39,055 nt of DNA from the NCBI RefSeq assembly GCF_003966125.1, contig NZ_RXMA01000036.1:1-39055 (forward strand), given 5' to 3'. This document shows, piece by piece, positions 15,122 through 23,455 of this stretch (position 1 is its first letter; the number at the start of each line of letters is the position of its first letter). The notes beneath the pieces are model-generated. The model was not told the DNA's origin. It saw only the letters and a program-made list of their open reading frames with translations, and did not search any database. Made by a program: the position numbers and the translations under genes. This stretch comes from Azospirillum griseum (GTDB lineage: Bacteria > Pseudomonadota > Alphaproteobacteria > Azospirillales > Azospirillaceae).

Positions 15122-15538
15122 TCAATGCAGGCGGGGCGGCGGGGCGTCGTCGTCGGGCCGCTCCACGCTGGCGCGCGGTTGGGCGATCGGGCCGGATTGG
15201 TGGTGCGCCAGCCGCCACGCCCCATCCTCGCGCACGAACAGGTTGCTGGCCGCCAGCACCGCCCCGCCCAGCAGCTCCTCGCACAGCACCAGCGCCGATT
15301 CGCCGTACAGCATCACCCGCTCGTTGCGCGGGCGGACGATCACGCCGTCGGGCGCTTGCAGCACGTCGCGCCAACTGGTCAGAACCGCCTCGCGCCCGAT
15401 CAGCGCGCCCCAACCGGGATGCAGGCAGGACACCGGCAGCCGTTCGGCCCACAGCGCCGCCATCGCCGCGACGTCGCGGTTGGAAAAGGCCCGGTAAAAG
15501 GCCTGGTTGAGCGCCAGCAGGGTGTCGCGGTCGGTCAT
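15122..15538 (-). CDS. NTF2-like / SnoaL-like domain protein
   Basis: A 138-residue protein starting MTDRDTLLALNQAFYRAFSN, with the N-terminal helix pair, AAMAALWAE, the CLHPGW segment and the strand-rich end (GAWRLAHHQSG) typical of small cone-shaped NTF2-like proteins. In this superfamily such proteins are enzymes or stress-related proteins, and the function cannot be assigned. The start ATG at 15538 matches the family N-terminus; a much longer open frame upstream is a GC-driven shadow of phzF. It converges on the GT-C gene (34 bases apart). Confidence 0.8.
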   Translation of the reverse strand: MTDRDTLLALNQAFYRAFSNRDVAAMAALWAERLPVSCLHPGWGALIGREAVLTSWRDVLQAPDGVIVRPRNERVMLYGESALVLCEELLGGAVLAASNLFVREDGAWRLAHHQSGPIAQPRASVERPDDDAPPPRLH

Positions 15539-15772
15539 TCGGTGGCTCGGAAACGGGACGGAGAGGCCGGGGCGGACCGGCCTTATAGACCGTCGCGCCG
15601 CAAATGCAACAGAACGCGCGCGGTCGTGTCCAACGATCATCCCCCCAGACCCCGCATCAATCAACCTAATCCGACCCCGCAATTTTCCCCGTTTGCCAGC
15701 GCGTCGGCGTCGCCGCAGGATCGGACGCATCCTGTTTCCCCGGCCCCGCTTCCGAAACCAAAGGGTACGACC

Positions 15773-16687
15773 ATGCGCAGCCTCAGCTTCATCACCGCCG
15801 ACGTCTTCACCGACCGGATTTTTGGCGGCAACCCGCTGGCGGTCTTCCCCGATGGGCGTGGGGTGGACGACGCGACGATGCAGGCCATCGCGCAAGAGAT
15901 GAACCTCAGCGAAACCGTCTTCGTCCTGCCGCCCGAACAGGCGGGGGAAACCCGGCGTCTGCGCATCTTCACCCCGGCGATGGAGCTGCCCTTTGCCGGG
16001 CACCCGACCGTCGGCACCGCCATCGTGCTGGCCCAGACCGGTGAACTCGACGGCCCCGGCCCCTGGGACATCGTGTTCGGTGAACGGGTCGGGCCGGTCC
16101 CGGTGCGCATCACCACCGCCAGCGCCGACGCGGCGATGACCGCCACCCTGTCGAGCGCGCGGCTGCCGACCGCGCTCGACACCGTGCGCGACCCGGCGAT
16201 CCTCGCAGCGCTGCTCGGCCTGCCGGAGCGGGCGGTCAGCGGGGCGGCGCTGGATCCCGCCGCCTACAGCGCCGGGGTTCCCTTCACCATCGTGCCGGTC
16301 GCCTCGCGCGCCGCGCTGTCGGCCATCGCCTTCGACGTGGCGGTGTGGCGCGCCCATCTGGCCGAGCAACCGGCCCCGCACATCTACGCCATCGCGCCGG
16401 ACGACGCGGACCCACAGACGATTCACGCCCGCATGTTCGCCCCGGCGATGGGCATCACCGAGGATCCCGCCACCGGCGGGGCGGCCACCGCGCTGGCGGG
16501 TTATCTGTTCGACCGCCAGCGCCCCACCGCCGACCGCACCGTCTGGACCCTTCTTCAGGGGGCCGACATGGGCCGCCCCAGCACCATCCACCTGACCGCC
16601 GACCAGTCGGACGGCCGTCTGTCGGCGGTCCATGTCGGCGGCGGCGCGGTGATCGTCAGCCGGGGCAGCTTCACCATCCCGGCGTAA
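15773..16687 (+). CDS. PhzF family isomerase/epimerase-like protein
   Basis: A 304-residue protein of the PhzF fold, two repeated alpha/beta-barrel halves. It begins MRSLSFITADVFTDRIFGGN and contains the conserved acid E47 in MNLSETVFV, FAGHPTVGTA in the first half, and ITEDPATGGAATALAGYL in the second. PhzF itself isomerises an intermediate of phenazine synthesis, but most family members sit outside phenazine clusters and have no known substrate. None of the other phz genes is here, so phenazine synthesis should not be inferred. A strong hairpin at 16710-16745 follows the gene. Confidence 0.88.
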   Translation: MRSLSFITADVFTDRIFGGNPLAVFPDGRGVDDATMQAIAQEMNLSETVFVLPPEQAGETRRLRIFTPAMELPFAGHPTVGTAIVLAQTGELDGPGPWDIVFGERVGPVPVRITTASADAAMTATLSSARLPTALDTVRDPAILAALLGLPERAVSGAALDPAAYSAGVPFTIVPVASRAALSAIAFDVAVWRAHLAEQPAPHIYAIAPDDADPQTIHARMFAPAMGITEDPATGGAATALAGYLFDRQRPTADRTVWTLLQGADMGRPSTIHLTADQSDGRLSAVHVGGGAVIVSRGSFTIPA

Positions 16688-16709
16688 GCCACCCCACACA
16701 CAACGCGCA

Positions 16710-16745
16710 CGGCCCGGCGGACCACCCCCATGGTCCACCGGGCCG
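16710..16745. terminator. Large hairpin between convergent genes
   Basis: Arms 16710-16724 and 16731-16745 pair over 15 positions with one mismatch around the loop CCCCCA. It lies between phzF (+, ends 16687) and the unknown gene on the minus strand (ends 16774). The lack of a T-tract weakens the intrinsic-terminator call, but size and place fit a bidirectional terminator. Confidence 0.6.
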
Positions 16746-16773
16746 CTGTCGTCGTTGCCGAACGGTCGGGTCG

Positions 16774-17766
16774 TCAGGCGGTGACGTTGACGCCCGCCGT
16801 CTTGGCGGTGCCGGACGACGTTGCGCTGGCCGCCGCCGTGCCGCCGTCGCTCTTGCCGTCGGTCAGCCCTTCGACCGGGACCGACAGGTCGAGCGTCATG
16901 TGGGTGACGCCGTTCTTGCTGGTGGTCGGCTTCAGCACCGCCAACCCCTTCATGCCATCGCCGCCCGCCTTGGCGGCCATGCCGTTCAGCTTGCCGAGGA
17001 TCGACTTGATCTCGTCCTCGCTGAAGCCCTCGCCCCGCACGATGATGCCGGTCGATTTGCCGGTGGCGGTGGTGGTGGTGGATTCCATGCCGACGGACCC
17101 CGAACCGCTGCGGTCCAGCACGCCTTGCAGCCGCTGTTCGTCCTTGCGGAAATCCAGCGTCGATTTGGCGAAGGAGATCTGAACCTTGCGGTCGCCGTCC
17201 TGGATGGTCAGCTCCATGCCGTGCGACTCGATGGACCATTGCGAGCGGGCCGCCGTCATGTCGACGGCCATCTTGCTGAAATCCATGTTGGCCAGCTTGT
17301 CGTTCAGCGCGTTGCCAAAGCCGGACGTGGCGCTGTTGACCTCGTCCTCGGACATGCCAAGGGCACCCAGCACATCGCCAAGCCCCTGCTTCATCGTGTC
17401 GATGGCCTTGCCGAACAGGCCGGACAGCCCCTTGCCATGGTCCAGCGCATTCTGCAGCAACCCTTGCGCCTGCTGGGCGCGTTCCAGCGAGCCGCCGGTT
17501 GCCCCCGTGCCTCCGCCCGCCGCGCCCGCCGCCGCGCTCTTGGCCCCTTGGCCGGTCATGCTGTCCAGCAGCGATTCCATCGACTGGCTGATGGTGAAGG
17601 CGGGCGAACCGGTCTTGGCCGGGGTTGCCGCCTTGGCGTCGCCCGTCTTGGCCTCGGTCGCCTTGGGGTCGGCGTTTTTGCTGTCCGCCGCCTTGCGTGT
17701 GGTGTTGGTCGTGGTCGTCAGCGCGTTGGTCGTGCCGCTCGGACCACTCAGTTCCGAGTAATACAT
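16774..17766 (-). CDS. Unrecognised protein with low-complexity N-terminus
   Basis: About 330 residues. The first ~70 are Thr/Ala/Lys-rich (MYYSELSGPSG, TTTTNTTRKAADSK) and look disordered, with no signal peptide. A Gly/Ala linker follows, then a predicted helical region (LLQNALDHGKGLSGLFGKAI, GMSEDEVNSATSGF). The C-terminal half has alternating strands (SIESHGMELTIQDGDRKVQI) and ends AGVNVTA. GMSEDEV and GFSEDEIKSIL are two similar short helices that may be an internal duplication. I do not recognise the family. ATG 17766 has a GGGGG tract at good spacing; ATG 17781 is an alternative. It looks like a real gene because the composition is protein-like and hairpins flank it. Confidence 0.65.
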   Translation of the reverse strand: MYYSELSGPSGTTNALTTTTNTTRKAADSKNADPKATEAKTGDAKAATPAKTGSPAFTISQSMESLLDSMTGQGAKSAAAGAAGGGTGATGGSLERAQQAQGLLQNALDHGKGLSGLFGKAIDTMKQGLGDVLGALGMSEDEVNSATSGFGNALNDKLANMDFSKMAVDMTAARSQWSIESHGMELTIQDGDRKVQISFAKSTLDFRKDEQRLQGVLDRSGSGSVGMESTTTTATGKSTGIIVRGEGFSEDEIKSILGKLNGMAAKAGGDGMKGLAVLKPTTSKNGVTHMTLDLSVPVEGLTDGKSDGGTAAASATSSGTAKTAGVNVTA

Positions 17767-17933
17767 GGAAAGCCCCCGCATCGAATTGTGTCCCGTATGC
17801 GGAAGACTGAGACCGGCACCCTTTACCACACGTTAATTTAGAAAAATCTTTGCACGCTTTGGTGGCTAATGTTTCGAGAGCGAAGCGTTTGCCTCACGCG
17901 CTCGTCACCGTCGGTCACAGAGTGAGCATGGAC

Positions 17934-17962
17934 GGGGATGGGGCGGGGATGGGGCGGGCGGG
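17934..17962 (+). other. G-quadruplex-forming G-tract repeat
   Basis: Six runs of three or four Gs are separated by one or two bases, including two copies of GGGGATGGGGC. This is a strong G-quadruplex motif on the plus strand and an i-motif-type C-tract on the minus strand. It lies between two minus-strand genes (ends 18002, starts 17766), about 170 bases upstream of the second. Confidence 0.6.
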
Positions 17963-18001
17963 ATTGTCTCTGGCTCCCGCCGCCCCAACCGGGCAAACAG
18001 A

Positions 18002-18226
18002 TCAGCCGCGCGTCAGGCGGATGATGGTCGCGATCATGCCAAAGGACCACAGAACGGCGGGCAGAACGATCCAGGTCGGGTGGAACAGAATCGCCAGCGG
18101 CATGATGAGCAGCAGAACCAGCGCCGGGAAAACGACGAAGGGCGAATTGCCCCAATTGTCGATCAACCCGGACGGGTTCTCGTCCACTCCAAGAAAATCA
18201 TCGGCGTAGGCAGCGTGATCCGTCAT
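18002..18226 (-). CDS. Small membrane protein, unknown function
   Basis: Seventy-four residues (MTDHAAYADDFLGVDENPSG...). An acidic soluble N-terminus is followed by two hydrophobic helices, about VVFPALVLLLIMPLAILF and WIVLPAVLWSFGMIATII, and a short basic end, RLTRG. ATG 18226 has a GGGTGA ribosome-binding site; ATG 18235 is three codons upstream. No family is recognised. The hydrophobic pattern and good leader make it likely to be real. Confidence 0.65.
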   Translation of the reverse strand: MTDHAAYADDFLGVDENPSGLIDNWGNSPFVVFPALVLLLIMPLAILFHPTWIVLPAVLWSFGMIATIIRLTRG

Positions 18227-18397
18227 CTCATTCACCCAAATAAATTACGGTTATTCTCCGGCCCTGTCTTCTGACAGAGCATTCCCTGTTCCCGCACTGC
18301 AGCAGGACGCGTGTTTTTACGCCAAAGGGAATAGGATGACCAGCCTTGACCCGCGCTGATCTTGTCAGCGTCCGCTGCATGGCCGGTGGCGACGGGG

Positions 18398-18425
18398 GCC
18401 GACGGGGTTTTGCTTCCCCGTCGGC
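18398..18425. terminator. Perfect 10-bp hairpin downstream of elbB
   Basis: GCCGACGGGG (18398-18407) pairs perfectly with CCCCGTCGGC (18416-18425) across an eight-base loop. It sits nine bases beyond the elbB stop (18434). On the elbB strand no T-run follows, so it may be a weak or factor-assisted terminator. Confidence 0.55.
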
Positions 18426-18433
18426 GGGTGGGA

Positions 18434-19102
18434 TCAATCCACCAACTCGATCAATGCTTTGACCGTATTGTCCGCCCCTTGGGCGATCTCCGCCAAGCTG
18501 GAGTCCAGCATGTAGCAGGGGGAGGTCGCCACCTTCAGCCGCCGGTCCACCACCACCTCGCCCGCCGCCGTGACGCGGTGCTTGGCCCCCATCGACTCCA
18601 GCGCGGCGGCGGTCCCGGCCTCGTCGCCGATGGTCACTTCCACGCCCTCACCACCCAGCAGCCGGGCCAGGATGGCCGGGGCGATGCAGAGCGCGCCAAT
18701 CGGCTTGCCCGCCGCGCGCATCGCCGCGACCGCCGCCGCCGCATCGGGGTTGACCGCGCAGTCGGCCCCCTTGAAGGCGAAATCGCACAGGTTCTTGGCC
18801 GCCCCGAAGCCGCCGGGGAAGATCAGGGCGTCCACCGCATCGGCGCTGAACGCACTCAGCGGCTGGATCTTGCCACGCGCGATGCGGGCGGCCTCCACCA
18901 GCACGTTGCGGCTTTCGCCGGTCTCCGCGCCGGTCAGATGGTTGATGACGTGGGCCTGCGGGATGTCGGGGGCGAAGCAGAGCGCCTGCGCCCCGGCCTT
19001 GCTGATCGCCAGCAGGGTGCAGACCGCCTCATGAATCTCCGCGCCGTCATAGACGCCGCAGCCCGCAAGCACGACGCCGATCCGCAAGACTTTGTCCGAC
19101 AT
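18434..19102 (-). CDS. elbB: Isoprenoid biosynthesis-associated DJ-1/PfpI protein ElbB
   Basis: A 222-residue class I glutamine-amidotransferase-like protein of the ElbB group. The N-terminus reads KVLRIGVVLAGCGVYDGAEI; PGGFGAAKNL is near residue 97; and the nucleophile-elbow Cys is C139 in GALCIAPAIL. E. coli ElbB was linked to lycopene yield and has glyoxalase-type activity in vitro, but its physiological role is unclear. ATG 19102 gives the full family length. It is divergent from the lipoprotein gene. Confidence 0.9.
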   Translation of the reverse strand: MSDKVLRIGVVLAGCGVYDGAEIHEAVCTLLAISKAGAQALCFAPDIPQAHVINHLTGAETGESRNVLVEAARIARGKIQPLSAFSADAVDALIFPGGFGAAKNLCDFAFKGADCAVNPDAAAAVAAMRAAGKPIGALCIAPAILARLLGGEGVEVTIGDEAGTAAALESMGAKHRVTAAGEVVVDRRLKVATSPCYMLDSSLAEIAQGADNTVKALIELVD

Positions 19103-19245
19103 GGGTGTTTCCTCCGGTGCTGTCCGTTCGATGGGGGCAGGCTACCCGATGGCCCCACGCCCGGCAAACGCCCCGCAAATCGGATCGCCGGGTGGGATGG
19201 CGTGTGATACCCTCTCGCAACTCAATTTAAGCGGGATCGTCGCCC

Positions 19246-19995
19246 ATGCTCCACCTCCGACTTTCACCCACCTGGACGTTGCTGTCCGTCGCCGCCCTGG
19301 CCCTGTCGGGCTGCGCCACCGCGCCCGACGCTGCCAAAACCGGTACGGCGTCTCCGCTCTCCGACACCGACCGCTACGTCCAGGCGGTGGAACGCTCGGC
19401 GGTGTATGAGGAGGCGAACGTCCGCCCGCTGCGCCCGCTGACCTACCCGATGGCGGCCCTGACCCTGACCAACAACCCATCCTGGGCGGTGGGGCAGGAG
19501 GGCAAGACCGTCACCCTGACCAACAGCTACGGCACCTGGGTGACGGTGGAACCGGAGGTCAAGGAGATCTGCAAGACCTACAAGGCCGGGGAGGTGATCC
19601 AGAAGCTTCACTATCTGCTCGGCCTGCAACCGGCGGTCCCGTCGGACAGCAACGCCAAATTCGTCCGCATCAGCATCGCCCCGCAATCCGTCGGCCCGAC
19701 CGGCAACGGCGTCTTCCGCCCCTGCCCCGATCCCGACCCGACCAAGACCGCCTGCGCCAACACCATCAACGGCCCGCAGGCCTTCGTGTCCTGGTTCGCC
19801 AACCAGCAGGTGTTTTCCTACCGCAAGGGGCCGGACCTGAAGCAGACCGGCTACCCCTGGACCCGCCTGGGCTACACCTACAATTGGGATCCGCAGGCCA
19901 GCGACATTCGCGGGGCGCAGGAATACATCGTGCCCGGCGGCACCAAGGTGACGGTGGTGGAAATCGTCTCGCCACAGGAGTATTGCGCCCGCTGA
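19246..19995 (+). CDS. Hypothetical lipoprotein
   Basis: A 249-residue protein with a lipoprotein signal ending in LALSGCAT (lipobox LSGC), so it should be acylated and anchored in the envelope. The mature part has VEPEVKEICKTYKAGEVIQK and four further Cys residues (CPDPDPTKTAC, EYC), which could form disulfides. A few residues link to the domain starting NVRPLRPLTYPMAALT. I recognise no family. It converges on the histidine kinase gene with 10 bases between the stops. Confidence 0.75.
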   Translation: MLHLRLSPTWTLLSVAALALSGCATAPDAAKTGTASPLSDTDRYVQAVERSAVYEEANVRPLRPLTYPMAALTLTNNPSWAVGQEGKTVTLTNSYGTWVTVEPEVKEICKTYKAGEVIQKLHYLLGLQPAVPSDSNAKFVRISIAPQSVGPTGNGVFRPCPDPDPTKTACANTINGPQAFVSWFANQQVFSYRKGPDLKQTGYPWTRLGYTYNWDPQASDIRGAQEYIVPGGTKVTVVEIVSPQEYCAR

Positions 19996-20005
19996 CCGGT
20001 CCCGG

Positions 20006-21535
20006 TCACGCCAACGGCTGATCCAACCGGCGGGGAAGGGTCAGCCGGAAGCAACTGCCCCGCCCGACCTCCGTGTCCACCGCGATGCGCCCGTTGAGCG
20101 TGCGGGCAAGCGCGTTGTGGACGAAATGCAGGCCGATGCCCGATCCGATCCGGCGGTCGGTGGTGAAGAACGGATCGAAGATGCGGGGCAGCGCGTCGGG
20201 ATCGATGCCGCACCCGTCATCGGCCACCTCAAAGATGACCCGATCCGCTTCGGCGCGGGCCGTCAGGCGGACCGCCCCTCCCGCCCCGTCGGGATAGGCG
20301 TGGGTGGTGGCGTTGCGCAACAGCGCCGTCAGCACCTCCGCCAGCAGGGACGGGTAGCTGTCGATCACCGGCTCGCCGTTCTCCGCGCCGTCCTCCGCCC
20401 CGATCACCTCGGTGTGGATGGGGTGATGGGCAACCGCGCGCTCCGGAAAGGCGGCCAGCGCCATGTCGATCACGGCGGACAGCGGCACGGTGGAGCGGTC
20501 CTGCTCACCCGGATCGGCCGCCACCATCTTGAAGCTGCGGACCAGCCCGGCGGCGCGGTCGCAACTGTCCACCACATGGCCCGCCGTCTCGCGGGTGGCG
20601 GCCAGATAATCGCGCAACGCCTGCGCCCGCAGCTTGCCACCGGCCAACGTCGCCTCCATCGCGGCGGCCTGATCGACCAGAAAGCTGGCGGCCACCAGCG
20701 CGTTGCCGATGGGCGTGTTCATCTCGTGCGCCATGCCCGCCACCAGCCCGCCCAGCGCCGCCAGCTTTTCCGCCTGGATCAGGCTGTCCTGCGCGGCCTT
20801 CAGATGGCGCAACGCGTCCTCGGCGCGGTCGCGCTCCACCCGCAGGGCGTCGTTGGCCCGCCGCCGCTCCTCCTCCTCCTCGCCCAACCGGTGCAGCAGG
20901 CGGTTGTAGGCGGCCATGATGTCGCCGATCTCGTCCCGCGTCGCCACCGGAACCGGTTGCCGCAAATTGGGGTCCTCCGCCCGCCGGATGGCGCGGACGA
21001 AGCGGGTCAGCGGGCGGCCAATCGCCACCGCGTGCGCCACCGCCGCGCCCACCGACAGCGCCACGATCAACGCCGCGACCAGGCTGGCGTCCGACATCAA
21101 CCGTTCGCGCACCGTGCGATGGATTTGCCGGTCGTTGTAGGCGATGAACAGCCGCCCGATGTAGGCGGCATCCCCCGCCACCGGCGACAGGATGGGGGTG
21201 GTGATCGTCCAATGCCCGTCCCCCGCCGCCAGCGCCCCACCTTCGGCGATCACCGTGTTGAAATTGTCGGTGACGCGCACGCCGCTGACGTTCGGGTTGA
21301 CCAGGATGGCGTCGACGATGCTCTGCGTGTTGTCGCTGCGGTAATTCCACAGGGGCAGCGCCAGCGCCACACCCTCCGTCGCCGCGACGTTCATCATCTC
21401 CTGGCCAAGTTGCCGCTGCAAATCCTGGGCGTTCAAATAGGTGGACAGCCCCGACGCCGCCACCGAACAGAGGACAACGATGGGCACGACCAGAACCAGG
21501 AACTTCATCAGCAGGCTGCGTGAGCGTGGCAACAT
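20006..21535 (-). CDS. Membrane sensor histidine kinase
   Basis: A 509-residue kinase. It has a membrane helix at about 11-33, a periplasmic sensor of roughly 115 residues, and a second helix at about 148-172. A HAMP domain (RPLTRFVRAI, DEIGDIMAAY) and a coiled coil (EEEEERRRANDALRVERDRA) follow. The phosphoacceptor is H270 in GMAHEMNTPIG, and the ATPase domain has an N-box (LLRNATTHAYP), G1 (DDGCGID), an F-box (FDPFFTT) and G2 (GSGIGLHFV). No response regulator is adjacent. Two solute-binding proteins are divergently encoded and could deliver ligand to the sensor domain, which is an inference from position. Confidence 0.93.
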   Translation of the reverse strand: MLPRSRSLLMKFLVLVVPIVVLCSVAASGLSTYLNAQDLQRQLGQEMMNVAATEGVALALPLWNYRSDNTQSIVDAILVNPNVSGVRVTDNFNTVIAEGGALAAGDGHWTITTPILSPVAGDAAYIGRLFIAYNDRQIHRTVRERLMSDASLVAALIVALSVGAAVAHAVAIGRPLTRFVRAIRRAEDPNLRQPVPVATRDEIGDIMAAYNRLLHRLGEEEEERRRANDALRVERDRAEDALRHLKAAQDSLIQAEKLAALGGLVAGMAHEMNTPIGNALVAASFLVDQAAAMEATLAGGKLRAQALRDYLAATRETAGHVVDSCDRAAGLVRSFKMVAADPGEQDRSTVPLSAVIDMALAAFPERAVAHHPIHTEVIGAEDGAENGEPVIDSYPSLLAEVLTALLRNATTHAYPDGAGGAVRLTARAEADRVIFEVADDGCGIDPDALPRIFDPFFTTDRRIGSGIGLHFVHNALARTLNGRIAVDTEVGRGSCFRLTLPRRLDQPLA

Positions 21536-21581
21536 CGTTCCGTTCGTTCCGCCCTGGCCGAATGCTGCGCTGCACTGCGTC

Positions 21582-21605
21582 TTGACAGCCCGCGTGTCTC
21601 ACGCG
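21582..21605. promoter_or_regulatory. Candidate operator in the kinase/binding-protein divergent region
   Basis: TTGACA (21582-21587) is followed by the perfect palindrome CGCGTG-TCT-CACGCG (21591-21605). No good -10 box sits at 17 bases from the TTGACA, so the promoter itself is doubtful. The palindrome lies 90 bases upstream of the start at 21695 and 56 bases from the kinase start, suitable for a shared operator. Confidence 0.3.
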
Positions 21606-21694
21606 TGAATATCCAATGGTCTTATCACGGTTCCGTCGGGTTGCAACATCCCAATGGACCAGTCGCGTTCAGACAAGAGCATAGGGACAAAAGC

Positions 21695-22471
21695 ATGAGG
21701 CAACACGCGGCCCGCCGTCTGGGTCTGGCGGCGCTTTTCGCTCTGTTGGCCGGGTCGGCGCAGGCCGCCTGTTCGATGACCGTTGCCTGGGAATCCTACG
21801 GCAAATACAGCAGCCGCGCCGCCGACGGGGCGTTGGTCGGCATCGACATCGACCTGATGCGCGAGGTTGGCAAACGCATCGGCTGCGCCATCGCCTTCCG
21901 CGAAATGCCGTTCAAGCGCGTGTTGATCGAGATGGAAAACGGCACCGTGGACGCCTCCACCAGCGTCAAGCCAACACCCGATCGTCTGGCCTACGCCCAT
22001 TTCTCCGCCCCTTACTATCACCAGCCGATGACGCTGTTCGTCAAAAAGGGCAGTGCCGGGCGTTACACCCTGAAATCCCTGGCCGACGCGGAGGCGGCGA
22101 AGTTCCGCATCGGTGTCATCGGCGGCTACTATTACGGCGACGAGTTCGAAGGGCTGCGCGCCAAACCCAGCTTTGCCGCGCTGGTGGAGGAGGCGACGGA
22201 CTACGCCACCAACATCCGCAAGCTGGTGGACAACCGGGTGCAAGGCATCATGGGCGATTCCGAACCCGTGGTGCTGGAGGAGGCGCGCAAGGCCGGATTC
22301 GACGGGCAGATCGAGCTGTACCCGATCGCCCTGCCCAACCCCGGCCTTCACCTGATGTTCGCCCGCAAGACCGTGCCCGCCGACCGTGTGGCCGCCATCG
22401 ACGCCGCGCTGGCCACGATGAAGGCCGACGGCACGCTGGCCGCGATCATGGCGCGCTACGGTGACTCATGA
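21695..22471 (+). CDS. Amino-acid-type solute-binding protein (SBP_bac_3), first of a pair
   Basis: A 258-residue secreted protein. The signal peptide (RRLGLAALFALLAGSAQA) ends before the mature N-terminus ACSMTVAWESYGKYS. The two-lobed type II binding fold is indicated by LVGIDIDLMREVGKRIGC, MENGTVDASTSVKPTPDRLA and IGVIGGYYYGDEFEG. ATG 21695 follows an AGGGA ribosome-binding site. The gene overlaps the next binding-protein gene in an ATGA. No permease or ATPase is adjacent, so the pair may work with a distant transporter or a sensor. The ligand is unknown. Confidence 0.85.
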   Translation: MRQHAARRLGLAALFALLAGSAQAACSMTVAWESYGKYSSRAADGALVGIDIDLMREVGKRIGCAIAFREMPFKRVLIEMENGTVDASTSVKPTPDRLAYAHFSAPYYHQPMTLFVKKGSAGRYTLKSLADAEAAKFRIGVIGGYYYGDEFEGLRAKPSFAALVEEATDYATNIRKLVDNRVQGIMGDSEPVVLEEARKAGFDGQIELYPIALPNPGLHLMFARKTVPADRVAAIDAALATMKADGTLAAIMARYGDS

Positions 22472-23370
22472 CCCTGCGCGGATCGCCCCCTCCGCAACGC
22501 CGCCCGATGGCCGGACCGCAAGCGCGAGCCGCTGGCTGGCGCGCGCTGTGGTGCGCGACCGCCGTTGTGGTGCTGGCGGTCGTGGCGGCGACCGCGTGGC
22601 CGGTCCCGGCGCAGGCGGGGGCGGTGCTGGACCGCGTCCTGCAACGCGGGCGGCTGATGGTCTCCGTCGATCCCAGCTACCCGCCGCTGTCCTTCACCAA
22701 CGGCGAAGGGACGCTGGTCGGCTTCGACGTCGATGTCGGGCGGAAGATCGCCGAACGGCTGGGGGTGGAGGTTGGCTTTGAAACGCCCGACTGGTCGGCG
22801 GTGCTGTCGGGCCGCTGGCAAGGGCGGTGGGACCTGTCGGTCGGGTCGATGACGCCGACGCTGGAGCGCCAGCAGAAGCTTGATTTCCCCGCGATCTATT
22901 ACAGCGTCCCCGCCGCCCTGGTCGTCCACGCCGGCAACCGGACGATCCGCAGCGCCGCCGACGCGTCGGGCAAGAAAATCGGCGTGTCGGAATATTCGAC
23001 CTACGAAAGCTACCTCACCCAAACCCTGGCGATCAGCGTTCCCAACACCCCGCCCTTCACCTTTCAGATTCGGGACGCCCGGATCGCCCGTTTTCCTGAC
23101 GAATCCACCGCGCTGAAAGCGTTGGCGACGGGCGACGGGCGGCTCGACGCCGCTTTGATGGCCTTGCCCCCCGCGCTCGCCGGAATCCGCGACGGTTTGC
23201 CGCTGCGGGTCGCCGCCCAGCCGGTCTTCGTCGAACCGCTGGCCGTGGCCATCGAAAAGGGCGATCAGGAGTTTGGCAAGCGCGTTGCCCAGGCGGTGGA
23301 AAGCCTGCACGCGGACGGCACCCTGTCCCGCCTGTCCACCCAATGGTTCGGCACCGACTTCAGCCATTGA
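22468..23370 (+). CDS. Amino-acid-type solute-binding protein (SBP_bac_3), second of a pair
   Basis: A 300-residue protein with an unusually long N-terminal region before the hydrophobic signal (LWCATAVVVLAVVAATAWPV, ending about AQA). The mature part is classical SBP_bac_3: RGRLMVSVDPSYPPLSFTN, GTLVGFDVDVGRKIAERL, and SMTPTLERQQKLDFPAIYY. The Arg in that last segment occupies the position that binds the alpha-carboxylate of amino acids, which the first protein of the pair matches less well. Translation is coupled to the upstream gene by ATGA. ATG 22507 (MAGPQA) is an alternative start. Confidence 0.85.
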   Translation: MTLRGSPPPQRRPMAGPQARAAGWRALWCATAVVVLAVVAATAWPVPAQAGAVLDRVLQRGRLMVSVDPSYPPLSFTNGEGTLVGFDVDVGRKIAERLGVEVGFETPDWSAVLSGRWQGRWDLSVGSMTPTLERQQKLDFPAIYYSVPAALVVHAGNRTIRSAADASGKKIGVSEYSTYESYLTQTLAISVPNTPPFTFQIRDARIARFPDESTALKALATGDGRLDAALMALPPALAGIRDGLPLRVAAQPVFVEPLAVAIEKGDQEFGKRVAQAVESLHADGTLSRLSTQWFGTDFSH

Positions 23371-23378
23371 GGCCACGC

Positions 23379-23397
23379 CCACGCTTTCGAAGCGTGG
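23379..23397. other. Perfect palindrome after the binding-protein pair
   Basis: CCACGCTT (23379-23386) and AAGCGTGG (23390-23397) flank a three-base TCG. It lies between the stop at 23370 and the gltX start at 23456, and has no T-tract. It could be a weak terminator hairpin or an operator for gltX. Confidence 0.4.
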
Positions 23398-23455
23398 CAC
23401 ACCGTGCTAGGACAGGGGCGAATTCCCGATCCTGCCCAACGAGTCGAACCGCCCC

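Noticed and set aside
15773..16687. Phenazine biosynthesis
   Set aside because: The only evidence is one PhzF-fold gene, and no phzA, B, D, E or G gene is nearby.
15539..17239. N-terminal extension of the NTF2-like gene to about 705 residues
   Set aside because: The extra residues are the antisense of phzF and part of the unrecognised gene. The real start with family-like sequence is at 15538.
17780..17850. Sigma-54 or flagellar sigma promoter before the unrecognised gene
   Set aside because: TGGTAAAGGGTGC has some resemblance to a -24/-12 site but lacks GG-N10-GC at the right spacing with the conserved TTGC; no flagellar motif is present.
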